Assembly: GCA_038244055.1 (NCBI GenBank)
Contig: JBBRTW010000046.1
Coordinates: forward strand, 1-24,137
Direction of reading: 5' to 3'
DNA from: DASPKW01 sp038244055
GTDB taxonomy: Bacteria; Planctomycetota; Phycisphaerae; Tepidisphaerales; Tepidisphaeraceae
DNA: 24,137 bases
This document shows positions 22,436 through 24,137 of this stretch, piece after piece. The notes under the pieces were generated by a model, which saw only the letters and a list, made by a program, of their open reading frames with translations, was not told the DNA's origin and did not search any database. The translations under genes and the position numbers were made by a program. Within the stretch, counting starts at the first letter, position 1. Every line of letters begins with the position of its first letter.

Positions 22436-22921
22436 TTACGGCTTGGGGTTGCGCGAGGGTCCATCGGTCGGGGTGGTTTTGGAGCCGATGCGCCCGAGGC
22501 TCAGTAAGCTTTTGATGGAGTGAATCAGGCGGATGGCGGCGGCCCAGACGGGGAAGCCGGTGAACCATCGGCCGCTCATGCTCTGGCGGTACTGGCGGTT
22601 GAGGGAGCGGACGACCTGGTCGCGGGTGACGCCGCCGCGCAGATCGCGCGTCTGGCGGCGGGCGGTCTCGGCGATGTCGTCGGTGTCATCTTCGCTCCAG
22701 CCGGATTCGGTTAAATGCTGGGCGATGGCTTCGTAGGTTTGGCCGGCAGTGAACTGGTCGATGGCCCATTCAAGGGCTTCGGCTTTTGGGGCGTAATCAT
22801 CGACGACATGGTCGAAGGGGGAGTCATCGGACGGCGGCGATGATATTGGCGGCGAGGTTAAGAATGAATCGGCGGGCGACTCGGCGGGAGAATTTGGAGG
22901 GTTGGCGGGAGAGTCGGCCAT
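22436..22921 (-). CDS. Hypothetical protein with a Pro/Ser-rich N-terminus
   Basis: A 161-residue protein; AGGA stands nine bases before the ATG at 22921. Residues 1-38 are Pro/Ser/Asp-rich and probably disordered. Residues 45-100 form amphipathic helices: A-L-E-W-A-I-D-Q-F, Y-E-A-I-A-Q-H-L-T-E-S-G-W, then D-I-A-E-T-A-R-R-Q-T-R. Residues 120-145 have W-F-T-G-F-P-V-W-A-A-A-I-R-L-I, a weakly hydrophobic stretch that could touch a membrane. The tail is basic. I recognise no family; the helix-turn-like middle part (Y-E-A-I-A-Q-H-L) could be a small recognition domain, but no DNA-binding family is proven. It lies 77 bases after the lipoprotein gene on the same strand, so the two may be co-transcribed. 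Confidence 0.75.
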   Translation of the reverse strand: MADSPANPPNSPAESPADSFLTSPPISSPPSDDSPFDHVVDDYAPKAEALEWAIDQFTAGQTYEAIAQHLTESGWSEDDTDDIAETARRQTRDLRGGVTRDQVVRSLNRQYRQSMSGRWFTGFPVWAAAIRLIHSIKSLLSLGRIGSKTTPTDGPSRNPKP

Positions 22922-22998
22922 TTACTGTCGTCCTGAGTTTGCGAAGGATCTGGCTTGAGATGCCGTGGGCCAGTTCAATTGCGACATTACCGCCATTT

Positions 22999-23739
22999 CT
23001 ACTTCTTGTGATCTTGCAAGTACTGGTCAAGCTCATCAACTGACTTGCCCGCCCCACGCGTGAATGGTCGAAGTCTATGATCGCGATCCAGCCAACCTCC
23101 TATCTCTATTACGGCATCCCACGCAACCGGATATTTTGATATCGAGTCGACCGCGTCATCTAAGACCAATGCGATATGCAGTTGTTGACACTGCGACCAC
23201 TCCTTTCCATCAAATAAATTCAGAATTGCGCAAGTGCCTTCATCAGACGCTGGAATTGGCACATTGCCTGGACAAGCCAGAAGGTTATGCACTTTGCGCA
23301 GAAAGAATTCCATTTCGAACTTGCCCAGTTCAATCGATCCCAATTGAAGCAATGCACTGTTGAGCTTCTCGTCTTTCGGAGAAATCTGATGAAATAATAC
23401 GAAGCCGTATGATGATGCCCCCCCATTTGCCCCCATATTCAAAGCATCGATTGCGATACACCGAACGGCCGACCTGTTCGCCGAAGACCGAATGAGTTCA
23501 GCCACGCCATCCATGGTTTTTTCGCGAGCGGTGAACGAAACGCCGAACACGTTCTGCACAAACCCGCGACCTATGACCTCCGACGGACTGATTGGATGGC
23601 CAAGCTGCATCTTCTCTGTAGCATTTGAATCATTGCCAGATGGCAACGTGCCTTCACCAGGCGAACATCCCGATCCAGCAAATAGAATCGAAGTGCACAA
23701 TAAAACGCCCGAAAGAGCTCGGCGTAATTCCTTATCCAT
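22999..23739 (-). CDS. Predicted lipoprotein of lower G+C
   Basis: A 246-residue protein; GAGG stands seven bases before the ATG at 23739. The N-terminus has a lipoprotein signal peptide: R-R, hydrophobic 11-21, then G-S-G-C with Cys25 as the lipid-attachment site. A Ser/Gly/Asn-rich linker follows (26-42). The rest is a soluble alpha/beta-looking domain with no motif I know, including a segment N-M-G-A-N-G-G-A-S-S-Y-G-F-V-L-F-H and several Cys (93, 154, 168, 183). The base make-up differs from its neighbours: I count 29 G/C of 60 at 23101-23160 against 42 of 60 at 16021-16080. It may have been acquired by transfer. It is probably periplasmic or on the outer membrane. Function unknown. Confidence 0.78.
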   Translation of the reverse strand: MDKELRRALSGVLLCTSILFAGSGCSPGEGTLPSGNDSNATEKMQLGHPISPSEVIGRGFVQNVFGVSFTAREKTMDGVAELIRSSANRSAVRCIAIDALNMGANGGASSYGFVLFHQISPKDEKLNSALLQLGSIELGKFEMEFFLRKVHNLLACPGNVPIPASDEGTCAILNLFDGKEWSQCQQLHIALVLDDAVDSISKYPVAWDAVIEIGGWLDRDHRLRPFTRGAGKSVDELDQYLQDHKK

Positions 23740-23775
23740 TTAGATACCTCATCTCGCCCGTGTGGGAGACTTAAA

Positions 23776-23794
23776 CATGGGCAGGATGCCCATG
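23776..23794. repeat. Perfect 8-bp hairpin catgggca-gga-tgcccatg
   Basis: The arms catgggca (23776-23783) and tgcccatg (23787-23794) are exact complements around a three-base loop gga. It is placed six bases after the stop of the minus-strand kinase gene (in its direction), where a transcript end is expected, but there is no T run. It looks like a small palindromic repeat rather than a standard terminator. Confidence 0.75.
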
Positions 23795-23800
23795 CTACGA

Positions 23801-24137
23801 TTACTTCTTTGGCTTCTTCCCGCCGCCGAAGATGCCCCAGCCTTTGCTGGCTGCGCCGTCGGTTGGGTCGGCGATCCAGGCGCGGAGTTCATCGGCCATA
23901 TCCGCGGCGCGGGGGTAGCGGTGATCGGGGTTGCGCTCGATGGCCTTGAGGCAGATGCGCTGCAGGCCTTCGGGGACGTGCCAGACGACCTCGCGCGGAG
24001 GGGTGGGCGAGACGGTGGCGATCAGGCGGAGGACTTTGGTGAGGGGGCCTTCGAAGGCGGGGGTGTAGGTGAGCAGTTCGTAGAGCGCCAGGCCCAGGCC
24101 CCAGATATCGACGCGGCGGTCGGTATCGGATGCGCCG
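23801..24137 (-). CDS. Ser/Thr protein kinase, C-terminal part (cut by window edge)
   Basis: Only the last 111 codons are in the window; the frame runs off the right edge at 24137. The visible part is the C-lobe of a Hanks-type kinase: D-I-W-G-L-G-L-A-L-Y-E-L-L-T (subdomain IX), then F-E-G-P, a P-P-R-E segment, the L-Q-R-I-C-L-K-A-I-E-R-N-P-D-H-R-Y of subdomain XI with its conserved Arg, and A-A-D-M-A-D-E-L-R-A-W. The tail is short and basic (G-K-K-P-K-K before the stop), so there is no large C-terminal sensor domain; any sensor would be on the missing side. The ATP-binding and catalytic loops lie outside the window. Such kinases are abundant in Planctomycetes. Confidence 0.88.
   Translation of the reverse strand, partial: GASDTDRRVDIWGLGLALYELLTYTPAFEGPLTKVLRLIATVSPTPPREVVWHVPEGLQRICLKAIERNPDHRYPRAADMADELRAWIADPTDGAASKGWGIFGGGKKPKK

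Overview
The window reads as a chromosomal segment of a G+C-rich planctomycete, most likely of the Phycisphaerae type. This rests on protein families rather than on any rRNA: a prepilin-like protein with a C-terminal DGH motif, a PQQ-like propeller starting with a W-N-S-F-R-G-P-N motif, a DUF1080 protein, a TIGR03790 protein, a Tat-exported Gfo/Idh/MocA oxidoreductase and secreted glycoside-hydrolase-like enzymes. There is no rRNA, tRNA, CRISPR array, transposase or phage gene that I can see.

Layout. 1-500 holds no convincing gene. 501-4722 carries three minus-strand genes: an exported TPR protein, a TIGR03790 protein and a small Cys-patterned protein. 4928-5869 (+) is an AsmA-like membrane protein with its own good promoter. 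It converges on a lone Flp-type pilin (5914-6129, -). 6374-9217 (+) is a large secreted glycosidase-like protein. A minus-strand block follows: a small unknown protein (9550-9978), a C39/papain-like cysteine peptidase candidate (10169-11419), and a PQQ-like propeller (11713-12981) possibly coupled to a tiny upstream ORF. From 13331 to 22325 every gene is on the plus strand: prepilin-like protein, DUF1080 protein (with an intrinsic terminator), glycosyltransferase 2 + asparagine synthase (a tight pair), GH95 alpha-fucosidase, and Gfo/Idh/MocA oxidoreductase. The end (22436-24137, -) has an unknown protein, a lipoprotein of visibly lower G+C, and the C-terminal part of a Ser/Thr protein kinase cut by the window edge.

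How the genes work together. The clearest theme is handling of carbohydrates outside the cytoplasm: GH95, the DUF4091-like enzyme, DUF1080 and the Tat-exported oxidoreductase could act on complex polysaccharides, while the GT2/AsnB pair looks like surface-polysaccharide synthesis. This grouping is inference; only the GT2-AsnB pair has operon-like spacing.

The most unusual layer is between the genes. At least eight intergenic gaps carry short A+T-rich word repeats or perfect hairpins unlike the surrounding DNA. They include a nested inverted repeat of about 240 bp (9236-9474), a 14-bp perfect stem with a possible pseudoknot partner (20819-20908), and a 27-base word string present twice with its inner words swapped (14191-14217 and 22340-22366). 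The best protein candidate for something undescribed is the C39-like peptidase with its small neighbour.
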